From Rhodococcus sp. Leaf247 (GTDB lineage Bacteria > Actinomycetota > Actinomycetes > Mycobacteriales > Mycobacteriaceae): DNA of 64,000 bases. The notes under the pieces are model-generated. The model made no database searches. It saw only the letters and a program-made list of their open reading frames with translations, and was not told the origin of the DNA. The stretch spans positions 1,094,765 to 1,158,764 of the forward strand of contig NZ_LMRP01000001.1 in assembly GCF_001426185.1 (NCBI RefSeq), written 5' to 3'. The number at the start of each line of letters is the position of its first letter. Positions within the stretch are counted from its first letter, which is position 1. The translations under genes were made by a program, and so were the position numbers. Positions 41,036-50,639 of this stretch are shown here, one piece after another.

Positions 41036-42087
41036 TGGAACGCTTTCGCACGGTCGACACCGTCCGCACCGGCATCGTCGGCACCTTCCTCGTGGTGATC
41101 GCTGCAGCAGCAGCGATGAACGCGGCCGCACTGCCGATCGTCTCCGCCGGAACGTCGTACAGCGGATTGTTCCTCGACACCGGAGGACTCGAGACAGGCG
41201 CCGCCGTGGAGGTCGCGGGAGTGCGGGTAGGGACGGTCACCGACATCGCGGTCGCAGGAAAGGCCGTCCTGGTGACGTTCTCGATCGAGGGAAAGGTGCT
41301 GCCCGGCAATGACACCCGTCTCACCATCGCCACCGAGACCGTCCTCGGCACCAAGAACCTCCGGATGGATCCGCGTGGCGCCGGCCGCCTGTCGACGACG
41401 GAACCCGTCGGACTCGACCGCACCACCAGCCCGTATCAGCTCACGGACGCTCTGGGCGACCTCACCGACGACGCGGCCGGTATCGACACCGAGCAGCTCA
41501 CCGACTCACTCGCCGCCACCACCGAGATGCTCGATCGCACACCGGACGACCTGGGCCGCGCCATCGACGGGGTGGGTCGTTTGTCCGCGACGGTCGCGTC
41601 GCGGGACGAGAGCTTGCGTGACCTCCTGGCGTCGGCCGAGAAGGTCACCGGCGTCCTTGCCGACCGCAGTGCGCAGGTCGACACGCTCATCGTCGATGCG
41701 GCCACGGTTCTCGCCGAACTCGACCGACGACGCGGCGCCGTGGACACACTCTTCGGAACCGTGACGCGGTTGGCGGACCAACTGCGCGGACTGGTGGCCG
41801 ACAACCAGGCCGAGCTTGCGCCGACACTGGCCTCGCTCGACTCCGTCCTCACCGTCCTGACCGACAACAAGGCGGACATCTCCGCCGCGATCGAGAACCT
41901 GGGGCCGTACGTGACGCAACTCGGCGAGGCGGTGTCCAGCGGACCGTTCTTCAACTCGTACATCCAGAACCTGATCCCCGGCCAGGTCATCAGCCCGTTC
42001 ATCCGGGCTGCCCTCGGACTGGGCCCGGCTCCGGCCGATTCCACCTCCGTCAATCCGCTGACTGCGTTGAACGGAGCACCCCGATGA
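41032..42087 (+). CDS. mceC: Mce family protein C
   Basis: 351 residues. Membrane helix about 14-36, then an MCE domain (GLFLDTGGLETGAAVEVAGV then RVGTVTDIAV; ATETVLGTKNLRMDP), a long coiled region with repeated LADQLRGLVADNQAELAP-type heptads, and FNSYIQNLIPGQVISPFI near the C-terminus. Starts ATGATG at 41032, overlapping the mceB stop. No cysteine-rich or proline-rich tail is present, unlike some mycobacterial MceC proteins. Confidence 0.9.
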   Translation: MMERFRTVDTVRTGIVGTFLVVIAAAAAMNAAALPIVSAGTSYSGLFLDTGGLETGAAVEVAGVRVGTVTDIAVAGKAVLVTFSIEGKVLPGNDTRLTIATETVLGTKNLRMDPRGAGRLSTTEPVGLDRTTSPYQLTDALGDLTDDAAGIDTEQLTDSLAATTEMLDRTPDDLGRAIDGVGRLSATVASRDESLRDLLASAEKVTGVLADRSAQVDTLIVDAATVLAELDRRRGAVDTLFGTVTRLADQLRGLVADNQAELAPTLASLDSVLTVLTDNKADISAAIENLGPYVTQLGEAVSSGPFFNSYIQNLIPGQVISPFIRAALGLGPAPADSTSVNPLTALNGAPR

Positions 42088-43241
42088 CCAGGAGGCTCGT
42101 CGGCGTCGTGCTGTTCCTCGTCGTCGCTGCGACCGCGTCCTATGCGATCGTGCCGCGGTTCACTTCGGTTGCGGTGACGGCGGAGTTCGCGAACACCACC
42201 GGTCTCTACGTCGGTGACGACGTGCGCCTGATGGGAGTGACCATCGGCTCGGTGACCTCGATCGAGCCTCGCGGCGACCACGCGGAGGTGGGACTGCGCT
42301 ACGACTCGTCGTATTCCATTCCGGCCGACGCGAAGGCGGTCATCGTCTCGCAGAGTGTGGTGGCGTCGCGCTTCGTCCAGCTCGCCCCGGCGTACGACGG
42401 CGGCGACACCCTCCGATCCGCCGACACCATCCCGCTCGATCGGACCGCAGTGCCCGTCGAGTGGGACCGCATCACCGAACAACTCGCTCGCGTGTCCGAA
42501 ACGCTCGCGCCGCAGGGCCCCACCGGGCCCGACTCGGTCGACGCCGCCAGGCCCCTCGGAGCGCTCGTCGATGCGGTGGACGCCAATATCGGCGGGCGTG
42601 GGCAGGACATCCGCACCACGCTGACCCAGCTGTCCGACGCGATGCGCACGCTCTCGGACGGTAGAACCGACCTCTACTCCCTCGTGCGCAACCTCCAGGT
42701 CTTCGTGTCGGCACTCGCTGCGAGTGATCAGCAGATCGTCACGTTCAACGAGACGATGGCCTCGGTCACCTCCGTGCTGGCCGACGATCAGGACGAGATC
42801 GGCAGCGCGCTGGCATCATTGGACGGCGCGGTGTCGGACGTGGAGCGCTTCGTCCGCGAGAACAGGACGGGCGTCGCAACCACGCTGGGCAGCCTGGAGG
42901 AGCTCACGGCCGAGCTGGCGTCCCAGCGGGACGGCATCGCGCAGATCCTCCACGTAGCGCCTACTGCGCTGTCGAATCTGAACAACATCTACCAGCCGGC
43001 GCACAACGCGATCGTGTCGTCGTTGGCGCCGAACAACTTCGCGAATCCGATGGACTTCGTCTGTTCGGCCATCGCCGCCGCCGAGCAGGTGGGAGCGCAG
43101 GAGGGAGCAGAGTCGTGTGTCCGGTACCTGGGTCCTTTGCTGAAGACTCTCGCGTTCGACTACCTGCCCCTGCAGGCGAACCCCATCAAGGGTGTCGGCG
43201 CTCTGCCGGGCCAGATCGTCGACAGCGAGGGTGGGCGATGA
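42084..43241 (+). CDS. mceD: Mce family protein D
   Basis: 385 residues. N-terminal helix (7-23), MCE domain (TAEFANTTGLYVGDDVRLMG then VTIGSVTSI; IVSQSVVASRFVQLAP) and a needle region. PTALSNLNNIYQPAHNAIVS then SLAPNNFANPMDFVCSAI is a strong MceD signature, with the paired Cys (VCSAI and ESCVRYLG) conserved in the subgroup. It overlaps mceC and mceE by ATGA. Confidence 0.92.
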   Translation: MTRRLVGVVLFLVVAATASYAIVPRFTSVAVTAEFANTTGLYVGDDVRLMGVTIGSVTSIEPRGDHAEVGLRYDSSYSIPADAKAVIVSQSVVASRFVQLAPAYDGGDTLRSADTIPLDRTAVPVEWDRITEQLARVSETLAPQGPTGPDSVDAARPLGALVDAVDANIGGRGQDIRTTLTQLSDAMRTLSDGRTDLYSLVRNLQVFVSALAASDQQIVTFNETMASVTSVLADDQDEIGSALASLDGAVSDVERFVRENRTGVATTLGSLEELTAELASQRDGIAQILHVAPTALSNLNNIYQPAHNAIVSSLAPNNFANPMDFVCSAIAAAEQVGAQEGAESCVRYLGPLLKTLAFDYLPLQANPIKGVGALPGQIVDSEGGR

Positions 43242-44395
43242 CGACACGGAAGGCCGCGGCGTCGGTGGCACTCGTTCTGTGCACGTCGACACTGCTGTCG
43301 GCGTGCGGATGGCAGGGCCTGAACTCGCTTCCGCTGCCGGGCACAGCGGGGGACGGTCCCGGATCGTACGAGGTGGTCATCGAGATGCCGGACGTCTCGA
43401 CGATCGAACGCAACGCGCGAGTCCTCGTCGGCGACGTCACCGTCGGACGTGTGGCCGATCTGGCGCTCGTCGACGGGCACGCCGAGGTGACCGTGCGTCT
43501 CGACGGCAGTACTGCACTCCCTGCCGATGCCGTCGCATCGGTGGGGCAGACGAGCCTCCTCGGATCGACCCACATCGAATTAGCCTCTCCGACAACGGGA
43601 GAAGCCCAGGGTCGACTCTCCGATGGCGATGTGATCCCCCTCGACCGGGCGGGCGCGTATCCGACGACCGAGCAGACGTTGTCGTCGTTGTCCCTGGTAC
43701 TGAACGGGGGTGGGCTCGCCCGCATCAACGACATCACGACCGAGGTGGACGCGGCACTGGACGGCAACGAGGAGTCGCTGCGCTCGGTCCTGGCGGGTCT
43801 GGAGACACTGCTCGTCGGACTCGACGATCAGAAGAGCGACATCCAGAACGCCATCGTGGATCTGGACCGATTCGCAGGGACGGTCGCCGCGAACGACGCG
43901 GTCCTGGGCGACGCGGTCACCGCGCTGGCTCCGGCTCTGACCGTGTTGTCGGATCGCCGGGGGGACCTGGTCTCGGCCCTCGACTCCCTCGGACGCCTCG
44001 GTACGACGGCGGAGGCCATCGTGAACGACACCGGCGACGACCTCGTCACAGCACTGGACGATCTGGGCCCGGTCCTGAAGTCTCTCGCGGATTCGGGAAC
44101 ATCACTCACCGAATCATTCCGGTATCTCCTCACCTATCCGTTCCCCATCGACGTCTACAAGAACGCGGTGCGCGGCGACTACGCCAACGGCGAGGTGACG
44201 CTCGATCTCCGAATGGCCACGCTGGACAACGCTCTTCTCCTCGGCACACCGTTCGAAGGGATGCTCGCCGGGCTCGAGGGAGCCGTGGGCGCCATGGCAC
44301 CCACGCCGACGCCAACGCTTCCCACCGTGAACGACCTGCTACTGCCCCCGAACCTCTTGCCCCCGAACCTTCTGCCACAGAACGGCGCACCATGA
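43238..44395 (+). CDS. mceE: Mce family protein E, lipoprotein (LprK-like)
   Basis: 385 residues. A lipoprotein signal ends in TLLSAC (Cys23). An MCE domain follows (VVIEMPDVSTIERNARVLVG then DVTVGRVADL; VGQTSLLGSTHIEL) and then a needle region with LLTYPFPIDVYKNAVRGDYA near 310, a motif of MceE proteins. The tail carries two PPNLLPPNLLPQ-like repeats. The lipid anchor fixes the Mce tube, as known for LprK-type subunits. It overlaps mceD and mceF by ATGA. Confidence 0.92.
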   Translation: MTTRKAAASVALVLCTSTLLSACGWQGLNSLPLPGTAGDGPGSYEVVIEMPDVSTIERNARVLVGDVTVGRVADLALVDGHAEVTVRLDGSTALPADAVASVGQTSLLGSTHIELASPTTGEAQGRLSDGDVIPLDRAGAYPTTEQTLSSLSLVLNGGGLARINDITTEVDAALDGNEESLRSVLAGLETLLVGLDDQKSDIQNAIVDLDRFAGTVAANDAVLGDAVTALAPALTVLSDRRGDLVSALDSLGRLGTTAEAIVNDTGDDLVTALDDLGPVLKSLADSGTSLTESFRYLLTYPFPIDVYKNAVRGDYANGEVTLDLRMATLDNALLLGTPFEGMLAGLEGAVGAMAPTPTPTLPTVNDLLLPPNLLPPNLLPQNGAP

Positions 44396-45678
44396 CTCCG
44401 ACTGTCCGACTCCGTGTTCAGCTGACGGTCATCGCCGTGGTGGCAGTGCTGTCGGTGGGGATCACGGGTGTCCACTACGCACGCATTCCGCAAGAGCTGG
44501 GGCTGGGCCGGTACAGCGTGACTGTGGAGCTCGCGGGGGGCGCCGGTCTCTACACCAACGCGAACGTCACCTACCGCGGCAGCGAGATCGGCAAGGTCAG
44601 TGCCCTGCGCGTCACTCCCACCGGTGCATCCGCTGTCGTCTCGCTGTCGTCGGACGTGTCGGTTCCTGCGTCGACACGTGCCGAGGTGCACAGCATGTCG
44701 GCCATCGGCGAACAGTTCATCGATCTCCTGCCCGACACGGACGACGGCCCCTTTCTGGGGGACGGGTCGGTCATCCCGATCGACCGCACCACGATCCCGA
44801 CGGCGGTTGCCCCGACCATCGACCGTCTCGACGCGGCGTTCCGCTCCGTCGACCCGGTGACTCTCGGCCGCGTTCTCGACGACAGCTCCCTCGCGCTGGG
44901 TGCCGACGGTGACACCCTCGGCGAGCTGCTCGACTCGCTCGGGTCCGTCACCTCGGCGACGCGGGAGAACATCGACCCGATCGCGGCCCTCGTCACCGAT
45001 CTCGACCCGGTGCTCGGTGCGACCGCCGCGAGCAGTGACGCCATCCGGTCGTGGGCCGCGTCGCTGGCCACCGTCACCGGTCAGGTGTCGACGCGCGACG
45101 GCAACCTACGATCCGTCATCGACGGTGGTGAACCCCTGGGCGCTGCGGTGTCGGGACTGTTCCAGGACCTGCGCCCCACACTCCCCTTGTTGTTGTCGAA
45201 CCTGATCAGCGTCGAGCAGGTAGCCGTCACCTATAACGCTGCGCTGGAACAGATCCTGGTTCTGTATCCCCCACTCATCGCCGCCACGCAGGGCACCGGT
45301 AAGGCGAATGCCGACGCCGGTGACCCCGGCCAGAACACGTACTTCGCCGCACAACTCAACGACCCGCCGCCGTGCACGGAAGGTTTTCTCCCCGCCGGCC
45401 AACGCAGATCACCCGTCGAGGTCGACACCGTGCCGACGCCGACCGACCTGTACTGCAAGGTTGCGCCGGACGACCCCAGCGCGATCCGCGGTGCACGCAA
45501 CCTGCCGTGCCAGGAGTTCCCGGGCCGGCGGGCGGCGACGGTGCAGTTGTGCCGACAGGGTGCCTACGACCCGAACAACGGGTCCTACATCACCGATGAC
45601 GGGTCGCGATGGGTCGAGTCGACACTGTCCGACGCGCCGCCCGCAACAGTGGAACAGATGATGCTGCCGGACGAGTGA
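44392..45678 (+). CDS. mceF: Mce family protein F
   Basis: 428 residues. N-terminal helix (about 9-27), MCE domain (VTVELAGGAGLYTNANVTYR then GSEIGKVSAL; VHSMSAIGEQFIDLLP) and a needle region. The long C-terminal domain has paired Cys (DPPPCTEGFLP; LYCKVAPDD; NLPCQEFPG; VQLCRQGAYDP), as in MceF proteins. It is the last gene of the operon and converges, 9 bases apart, on the Mce-associated genes of the other strand. Confidence 0.92.
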   Translation: MTPTVRLRVQLTVIAVVAVLSVGITGVHYARIPQELGLGRYSVTVELAGGAGLYTNANVTYRGSEIGKVSALRVTPTGASAVVSLSSDVSVPASTRAEVHSMSAIGEQFIDLLPDTDDGPFLGDGSVIPIDRTTIPTAVAPTIDRLDAAFRSVDPVTLGRVLDDSSLALGADGDTLGELLDSLGSVTSATRENIDPIAALVTDLDPVLGATAASSDAIRSWAASLATVTGQVSTRDGNLRSVIDGGEPLGAAVSGLFQDLRPTLPLLLSNLISVEQVAVTYNAALEQILVLYPPLIAATQGTGKANADAGDPGQNTYFAAQLNDPPPCTEGFLPAGQRRSPVEVDTVPTPTDLYCKVAPDDPSAIRGARNLPCQEFPGRRAATVQLCRQGAYDPNNGSYITDDGSRWVESTLSDAPPATVEQMMLPDE

Positions 45679-45687
45679 CCCGGCGAC

Positions 45688-46260
45688 CTACCGCACAGGA
45701 TCCAGCGCGGAGACGAGCCAGCGGCCGTCCACCTGCGCCATCTCCACGCGGAGGCTGGTCGAGGTGGCACGCGGATCGGGAGAGTCTGCCGCAGTGACAG
45801 TCTGGTTGACGAACAGCAGCGCGACGGCCTCGGCGTCGTCGATCGAGACGAGCGCGGCACCGGACACGACCGCGCTGGAGGTGAGTCCGCGTTCGATCGC
45901 TCCCGGAACGACGGACTGCTCGGCGAAACCGGAATAGTAGGTGAGGAAGTCGCCGGTGAGGCGTGCCTTCGCGCCGTCGACGTCGGACTGCACGCTGTCG
46001 GCTCGGTAGGACAGGACGGCGACGGTCCCCTCCGTCGCCGCCCGGACGACGTCCGACTCGACGGCATCGGATACCGCCCGATCCGGGACCGTCAGTTTGA
46101 TCCCGACCGGGACAGCAACCAGCGCAACGATTCCGACGACGATCGAGATCTGCGCACCCCTCCGGCGCAGGCCCCGTCGTCGATCGGTCGCCGCGCCGTC
46201 GTCGACCGCATCCTCAGGTTCCGTGTCGGCGTCCAGAGTGACCGCCACGTCGTCGCTCAC
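45688..46260 (-). CDS. Mce-associated membrane protein
   Basis: 190 residues. An acidic cytoplasmic N-terminus (1-34), one membrane helix (ISIVVGIVALVAVPVGIKLT, about 39-58), and an outside domain with the Mas pattern: GTVAVLSYRADSVQSDVDGA then KARLTGDFLTYY, ending VDGRWLVSALDPVR. Such proteins stabilise Mce complexes in mycobacteria. It overlaps the upstream Mas gene by ATGA. Unusually, it is encoded opposite to and converging on the mce operon. Confidence 0.82.
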   Translation of the reverse strand: MSDDVAVTLDADTEPEDAVDDGAATDRRRGLRRRGAQISIVVGIVALVAVPVGIKLTVPDRAVSDAVESDVVRAATEGTVAVLSYRADSVQSDVDGAKARLTGDFLTYYSGFAEQSVVPGAIERGLTSSAVVSGAALVSIDDAEAVALLFVNQTVTAADSPDPRATSTSLRVEMAQVDGRWLVSALDPVR

Positions 46261-46745
46261 GGCACGAACTGCACGTCGGACAACGCGAGGCGGTCACCGT
46301 CGCGTGCGACCGAGACGCGCAGGCGCCAGACACGCGGCTCGTCCGTGGCTCCCGAGGCATTGGTGACCGTCGATGTCGCCGCCACGAGCACCTGCGCGTC
46401 GGAATCGGTCATCGTCTCGATTCCCGCCTCGCTCACCGCTCCGGTGGCAGTGACGTCCGCATCCCGGACGACGGACACGAAATCCGCAGCGCGCTGGGAG
46501 AACTCGTCGCGGAAGCGACCGGTGGACGCCGACGTCACCCGCTCGACGTCCGCATCGACCGTGTCTGCGGAGATGGTCGTGAGGTCGAGGACGCCCTGCC
46601 GTGCGACCTGCAGGTACTGCTGCTCGAGCGTGGTGCGCTCGCGAGCCTCCTGAGATCGCGTCCACGTCGTGGCCGAGACCGTGACCGAGGTGGCCACCGC
46701 GGCGACAGCGAGTACACCGACGATCACCCGCGTTCGTGTGCGCAC
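46257..46745 (-). CDS. Mce-associated protein (second Mas gene)
   Basis: 162 residues with one N-terminal helix (VIVGVLAVAAVATSVTVS, 7-24) and a NTF2-like outer domain: VLDLTTISADTVDADVERVT then SASTGRFRDEF, ending RVSVARDGDRLALSDVQFVP. GTG at 46745 was chosen because AGGAG lies five bases upstream; an in-frame GTG at 46751 would overlap that site. It is first in the two-gene minus-strand unit and divergent from the hydrolase operon at 46931. Confidence 0.8.
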   Translation of the reverse strand: MRTRTRVIVGVLAVAAVATSVTVSATTWTRSQEARERTTLEQQYLQVARQGVLDLTTISADTVDADVERVTSASTGRFRDEFSQRAADFVSVVRDADVTATGAVSEAGIETMTDSDAQVLVAATSTVTNASGATDEPRVWRLRVSVARDGDRLALSDVQFVP

Positions 46746-46791
46746 AGCCACTCCTGTCCCGGGCCACTTCCAGCGCGGCCCTCAGGTCCGA

Positions 46792-46809
46792 CCGTACTAC
46801 AGAGTACGG
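46792..46809. promoter_or_regulatory. Operator-like palindrome A upstream of homogentisate operon
   Basis: CCGTACTACAGAGTACGG is a perfect CCGTACT-N4-AGTACGG dyad. A related GTAGTACGGTAC lies at about 46870. It is placed between the divergent Mas and hydrolase/hmgA units. Confidence 0.55.
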
Positions 46810-46811
46810 AT

Positions 46812-46828
46812 GCTGTTTCCGAAACAGC
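46812..46828. promoter_or_regulatory. Operator-like palindrome B upstream of homogentisate operon
   Basis: GCTGTTTCCGAAACAGC is a perfect 8-1-8 dyad two bases from palindrome A. A second half-site, GTCCGAAACG, follows at about 46844. No regulator gene is adjacent, so the binding protein must be encoded elsewhere. Confidence 0.6.
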
Positions 46829-46930
46829 GGAACAGATTTCGTTGTCCGAAACGCTTTCTCCATACCCGGTAGTACGGTACGTTCGCTCCACACGAACAAC
46901 CGGATTTCACCGATCGAAAGCAGGGGGCAG

Positions 46931-48088
46931 GTGCCGGAGACAGTCGACGAGTTCCAGCGAATACCGTACGAACCGGCGCGGGACGGGCGCGTGGAGATGC
47001 ATTCCGGACTCTCCCGGCACTACCCGACGTTGCATGCGAATCTGGTGTCGCCCATCGGCAGGCCTGATCGACGCGTCGGCATCCTGATGGCGCACCCGTC
47101 GAGCGACTTCCTGTCGCACTTCCTGCTCCGCGGATTCGCGGCCGCCGGCATCCCCACGATGGGTCTCAACACCCGCTACTCCTCCAACGAGCCGGCACTG
47201 ATCATGGAACGCGCGGCTCTGGACGTGGGCGCCGGTGTGCGGTGGATGAAGGACGAGCTCGGGTTCGAGAAGGTCGTTCTCCTCGGATTCAGCGGCGGCG
47301 GTTCGCTGTCCGCGTTCTACCAGTCGCAGGCCGAGACTCCGACGATCACGACGACTCCCGCCGGAGACCCTGTCGATCTCGCGTCGGCGGAGCTCGTTCC
47401 CGCGGATGCCCTCATGCTTGTCGGAGCGCACTCCGGACGCGCCCGCGTCCTGCGCCACTGGATCGACGGAGCAGTCGTGGACGAGTCCGACCCGTCCTCG
47501 GTCGCCCCCGACCTCGACCTCTACGCACCTGGACGTACGACGCCACTCGACCGCACGTGGGTCGAGGAGTACCGGGCGGCGCAGCTCGCCCGCATGCGCC
47601 GAATCGACACGTGGGCACTGGGCGAACTCGACGATCTCACGCGGCGCGGGGCGTCGGACCGGGCCTTCGTCGTCCACCGCACCGTCGCGGATCCACGCTT
47701 CGTCGACATCACGCTGGACCCGAGCGATCGGGTTCCGGGCAGCATGTACGGAGACCCGTTCGCGGCCAATTCCGCTGCCGGCGGACTCGCGCGCTTCGTC
47801 TCGGTCCGCAGCTGGCTCAGCACGTGGAGCCTCGACCACACGAACGCGGATGCCGTGCGCAACCTGACCGACGTGACAGTTCCTACCCTCGTCATGCCTC
47901 TGCTCGGTGACCAAGCGGCCTTCGCCGACGATGCGCGTGCGATGGCCGCAGCTCGCGGCGGCGCGACGGTCGTCGAGATGCCCCACCTGAACCACTACCT
48001 GGTCGATCAACCCGACGGAGTCGACCGAGTCACCACCGCAGCGCTGGCCTGGCTGACGGACGCCCTGTCGGAGAGGACATCGAGATGA
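46931..48088 (+). CDS. Alpha/beta hydrolase of the homogentisate-type operon
   Basis: 385 residues. The nucleophile region reads VVLLGFSGGGSLSAFYQ (about 117-133; G-F-S-G-G), and HPSSDFLSHFLLRGFAAAGI holds the oxyanion side. A late Asp (PLLGDQAAF) and His (MPHLNHYLVD) complete a triad. A large insert (about 150-280) separates the halves, longer than in simple esterases. The GTG start at 46931 has GGGGG upstream. It is first in a six-gene operon with DUF2236 and hmgA genes. It may hydrolyse an ester or C-C bond of the substrate. Confidence 0.75.
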   Translation: MPETVDEFQRIPYEPARDGRVEMHSGLSRHYPTLHANLVSPIGRPDRRVGILMAHPSSDFLSHFLLRGFAAAGIPTMGLNTRYSSNEPALIMERAALDVGAGVRWMKDELGFEKVVLLGFSGGGSLSAFYQSQAETPTITTTPAGDPVDLASAELVPADALMLVGAHSGRARVLRHWIDGAVVDESDPSSVAPDLDLYAPGRTTPLDRTWVEEYRAAQLARMRRIDTWALGELDDLTRRGASDRAFVVHRTVADPRFVDITLDPSDRVPGSMYGDPFAANSAAGGLARFVSVRSWLSTWSLDHTNADAVRNLTDVTVPTLVMPLLGDQAAFADDARAMAAARGGATVVEMPHLNHYLVDQPDGVDRVTTAALAWLTDALSERTSR

Positions 48089-49329
48089 CCAGCGCCACCC
48101 GCACTCCTACCGCCTTTACCTACTGGGAGAACCGGCAGAGTCCCGGTATCCAGCGCGCTGAAGCGTTGTTCGAGCGAGTGTTCCGGTCGTCACCGTTCCC
48201 CAGCGATGACGTCGCGAGGGAGTTCTGCGAGAGTCTGTTCCTCGGCGACACAGTGGCCGAGAACTTCGTCGACGAGGTGTACGCGGCAGACCCGACGGGA
48301 ACACGCGCCCTCCTCGACCGTGCACTCGCTCACGGGATCGATTCTCTTCCCGACGTTCCCGAGAGCATGCGCGTCCTGTTCGACGAGTTCGAGACCGAAC
48401 CGGACTGGCTCGACACCGATCTGGTGGAACGCGGGGCCGCGGTGTGGCGACGGTGGGGCACGATGCTGTTCACCGTTGCCGGCGGCATCACCCTCGAGAT
48501 GTACACCGAGGCTGCCGTCGCCACCCCGCTCTCACTGGCAGGCGGGTACGCCGGCGACAACGCGATGCGCCGATTCCTCGAGACCTGCAAGTTCTGGATC
48601 GACACCTCCGAGCCGGGTGCCCTGTCCCGCATAGGGTCCGAAGGCCGAGCCACCGCGATGAAGGTCCGCGTCATGCACGTCGCCGTACGTCGCAAGGTCG
48701 ACGGACACCCGGAGTGGGATCGCGAGAAGTGGGGCTACCCCATCAGCCAGGGCTACCAGATGCTGACTCTCCTCGGCGGCAGCACCGTCCCTGCTCTGGC
48801 TCTGCGGCTGGTGGGTCTGCAGACCACCGCCGACGAGATCCGGGCGTTGCTCCATTTCCAGAAGTACATGGGTCACCTGCTGGGTGTCGACGTGTCGAAC
48901 TTCCCCACCACCATCGCCGACTCACTCCGCATGACGGCGATGGTGTCGGCCGCCCGCAGTTACGACGCCGGACCACACGGCAAGGAACTCATCGAGTCCT
49001 TCCCTGCAGGGTTCGCACCGCGCCCCGAGCAGCGAGGCCTCGCGCGTCTCCGCGCGCGGTACAACTACGGCATTCACGGCGCTTACACCGCTCTCTTCAT
49101 GAGTCCGGTGACACGGTCGGACTACACGATGCCTCGGGCGTTCCCGTGGATTCTGATCATCCTCCTGCGCTTCCCTCTCCTGACAGCGATCGAGCTCTCC
49201 CGACGATTCCTACCCGGAGTGGCGCCCGTCGTCGAGAAGGTCGCTGTGGCACAACGACTCCGGTGGTACCGGGACCAGATGGACGGCCGCGAGGCCGAAT
49301 TCGACGCGAACGGAGCACTGCGACGATGA
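48085..49329 (+). CDS. DUF2236 (MpaB/Lcp-like) heme oxygenase family protein
   Basis: 414 residues of the oxygenase-catalysed family DUF2236, which includes latex-clearing protein Lcp and fungal MpaB. Support comes from [20 protein letters not shown] then [11 protein letters not shown] (about 130-160), [20 protein letters not shown] and [14 protein letters not shown] with the expected His/Arg near the heme pocket. [20 protein letters not shown] also matches. Lcp uses heme to cleave prenyl double bonds with O2. A hydrophobic segment near 355-375 may touch the membrane. It overlaps both neighbours by ATGA. The substrate could be a prenylated compound (inference). Confidence 0.75.
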   Translation: MTSATRTPTAFTYWENRQSPGIQRAEALFERVFRSSPFPSDDVAREFCESLFLGDTVAENFVDEVYAADPTGTRALLDRALAHGIDSLPDVPESMRVLFDEFETEPDWLDTDLVERGAAVWRRWGTMLFTVAGGITLEMYTEAAVATPLSLAGGYAGDNAMRRFLETCKFWIDTSEPGALSRIGSEGRATAMKVRVMHVAVRRKVDGHPEWDREKWGYPISQGYQMLTLLGGSTVPALALRLVGLQTTADEIRALLHFQKYMGHLLGVDVSNFPTTIADSLRMTAMVSAARSYDAGPHGKELIESFPAGFAPRPEQRGLARLRARYNYGIHGAYTALFMSPVTRSDYTMPRAFPWILIILLRFPLLTAIELSRRFLPGVAPVVEKVAVAQRLRWYRDQMDGREAEFDANGALRR

Positions 49330-50639
49330 CCGAGTATCTATCCGGCTTCGGCAACCAACACCAGTCCGAAGCCCTCGACGGTGCACTCCCCCGAGGTCAG
49401 AACTCGCCGCAGCGAGCGCCCCACGGTCTCTACGCGGAACAACTGTCCGCGACGGCGTTCACCGAGCCGCGAGAGGTCAACCGTCGCACCTGGACGTACC
49501 GGATCCGCCCCAGTGCAGCGCACCGGCCGTATCACCTCATCGACCACCCAACGCTCCGATCCGCGCCGCTGAGTGACGGAGTTCTCGACGTGAACCGGCT
49601 TCGGTGGAATCCCGTGGCCCGACCCTTCGAGACGGCCGACTTTCTCGACGGCCTCACGACCATCGCTGCCAACGGTGATGCGCTGCAGCGTGACGGCATC
49701 GCGATCCACCTGTACCACGCGACACGATCGATGACCGACCGCTACGTCGCAGACCTGGACGGAGAGTTGCTGATCGTTCCCCAGTCCGGCCGTCTACGGA
49801 TACACACCGAGGTCGGAATCGTCGACGTCGCTCCCGGCGAGATCGCCGTCGTCGGACGGGCCATCACGTTCCGAGTCGTGCTGCTCGACGACGATGCCGC
49901 GGGCTATGTGTGCGAGAACTACGGGTCCTACTTCACGCTCCCCGAACTCGGACCCATCGGCGCGAACGGTCTCGCCCACGCGCGGGACTTCCACTACACC
50001 GTCGCAGCGTTCGAGGACGACGACCGACCCGTCGAGAAGATCCAGAAGTTCGGCGGCCGACTCTTCTCGACAGAGCTGGACCACTCGCCTCTCGACGTGG
50101 TGGCCTGGCACGGCAATCACGGTGTGTACAAGTACGACACTGCCGACTTCAACGTCATGGGAACACTCGGGTGGGACCACCCCGACCCGTCGATCTTCAC
50201 GCTTCTGACGTCGCCCTCCGAACGGCCGGGACAGGCGAATGTGGATCTCGCCATCTTCCCGCCCCGGTGGAACGTCGCCGAGCACACGTTCCGGCCCCCG
50301 CACTTCCATCGCAACGTCATGACCGAGTTCATGGGACTGGTCCGGGGGCAACACGATTCCAAGGCAGAAGGCTTCCTGCCCGGGGGTGCAAGTCTGCACA
50401 ACATGTGGGGTGCGCACGGACCGGACCAGGAGACTTTCGACCTCGCCACCGCGGCCGACCTGGCACCGCAGAAGCTCGAAGGATCGTTGCCGTTCATGTT
50501 CGAGACACGGCTCCCCCTGCTCGTCACCCCACTCGCCCACGACGCACCGCATCGCCAGCCGGATTACGACTCCTCGTGGGCCGGACTGCAGCGCCATTTC
50601 ACGTCTCCCCTCACTCCCAGCAACCCGGAGCAGCCATGA
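49326..50639 (+). CDS. hmgA: Homogentisate 1,2-dioxygenase
   Basis: A 437-residue full-length HGD. It begins with [20 protein letters not shown] then [19 protein letters not shown], the invariant N-terminus. Iron ligands are His328 and Glu334 ([12 protein letters not shown]) and His364 (MWGAHGPD), matching human H335/E341/H371. The enzyme opens the homogentisate ring to maleylacetoacetate using Fe(II) and O2. ATG overlaps the DUF2236 stop and the stop overlaps the ALDH start. No isomerase or fumarylacetoacetase gene is in the window, which is unusual for a tyrosine-degradation operon. Confidence 0.93.
   Translation: MTEYLSGFGNQHQSEALDGALPRGQNSPQRAPHGLYAEQLSATAFTEPREVNRRTWTYRIRPSAAHRPYHLIDHPTLRSAPLSDGVLDVNRLRWNPVARPFETADFLDGLTTIAANGDALQRDGIAIHLYHATRSMTDRYVADLDGELLIVPQSGRLRIHTEVGIVDVAPGEIAVVGRAITFRVVLLDDDAAGYVCENYGSYFTLPELGPIGANGLAHARDFHYTVAAFEDDDRPVEKIQKFGGRLFSTELDHSPLDVVAWHGNHGVYKYDTADFNVMGTLGWDHPDPSIFTLLTSPSERPGQANVDLAIFPPRWNVAEHTFRPPHFHRNVMTEFMGLVRGQHDSKAEGFLPGGASLHNMWGAHGPDQETFDLATAADLAPQKLEGSLPFMFETRLPLLVTPLAHDAPHRQPDYDSSWAGLQRHFTSPLTPSNPEQP

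Noticed and set aside
42299-45678. Many long alternative frames across the mce genes on both strands
   Set aside because: High GC opens all frames. Only one frame per gene gives the MCE domain, membrane helix and 4-base overlaps.
46907-48010. 367-codon minus-strand frame opposite the hydrolase gene
   Set aside because: The plus-strand frame has the G-F-S-G-G elbow and couples to the next gene; the antisense frame is Arg/Glu-rich with no motifs.
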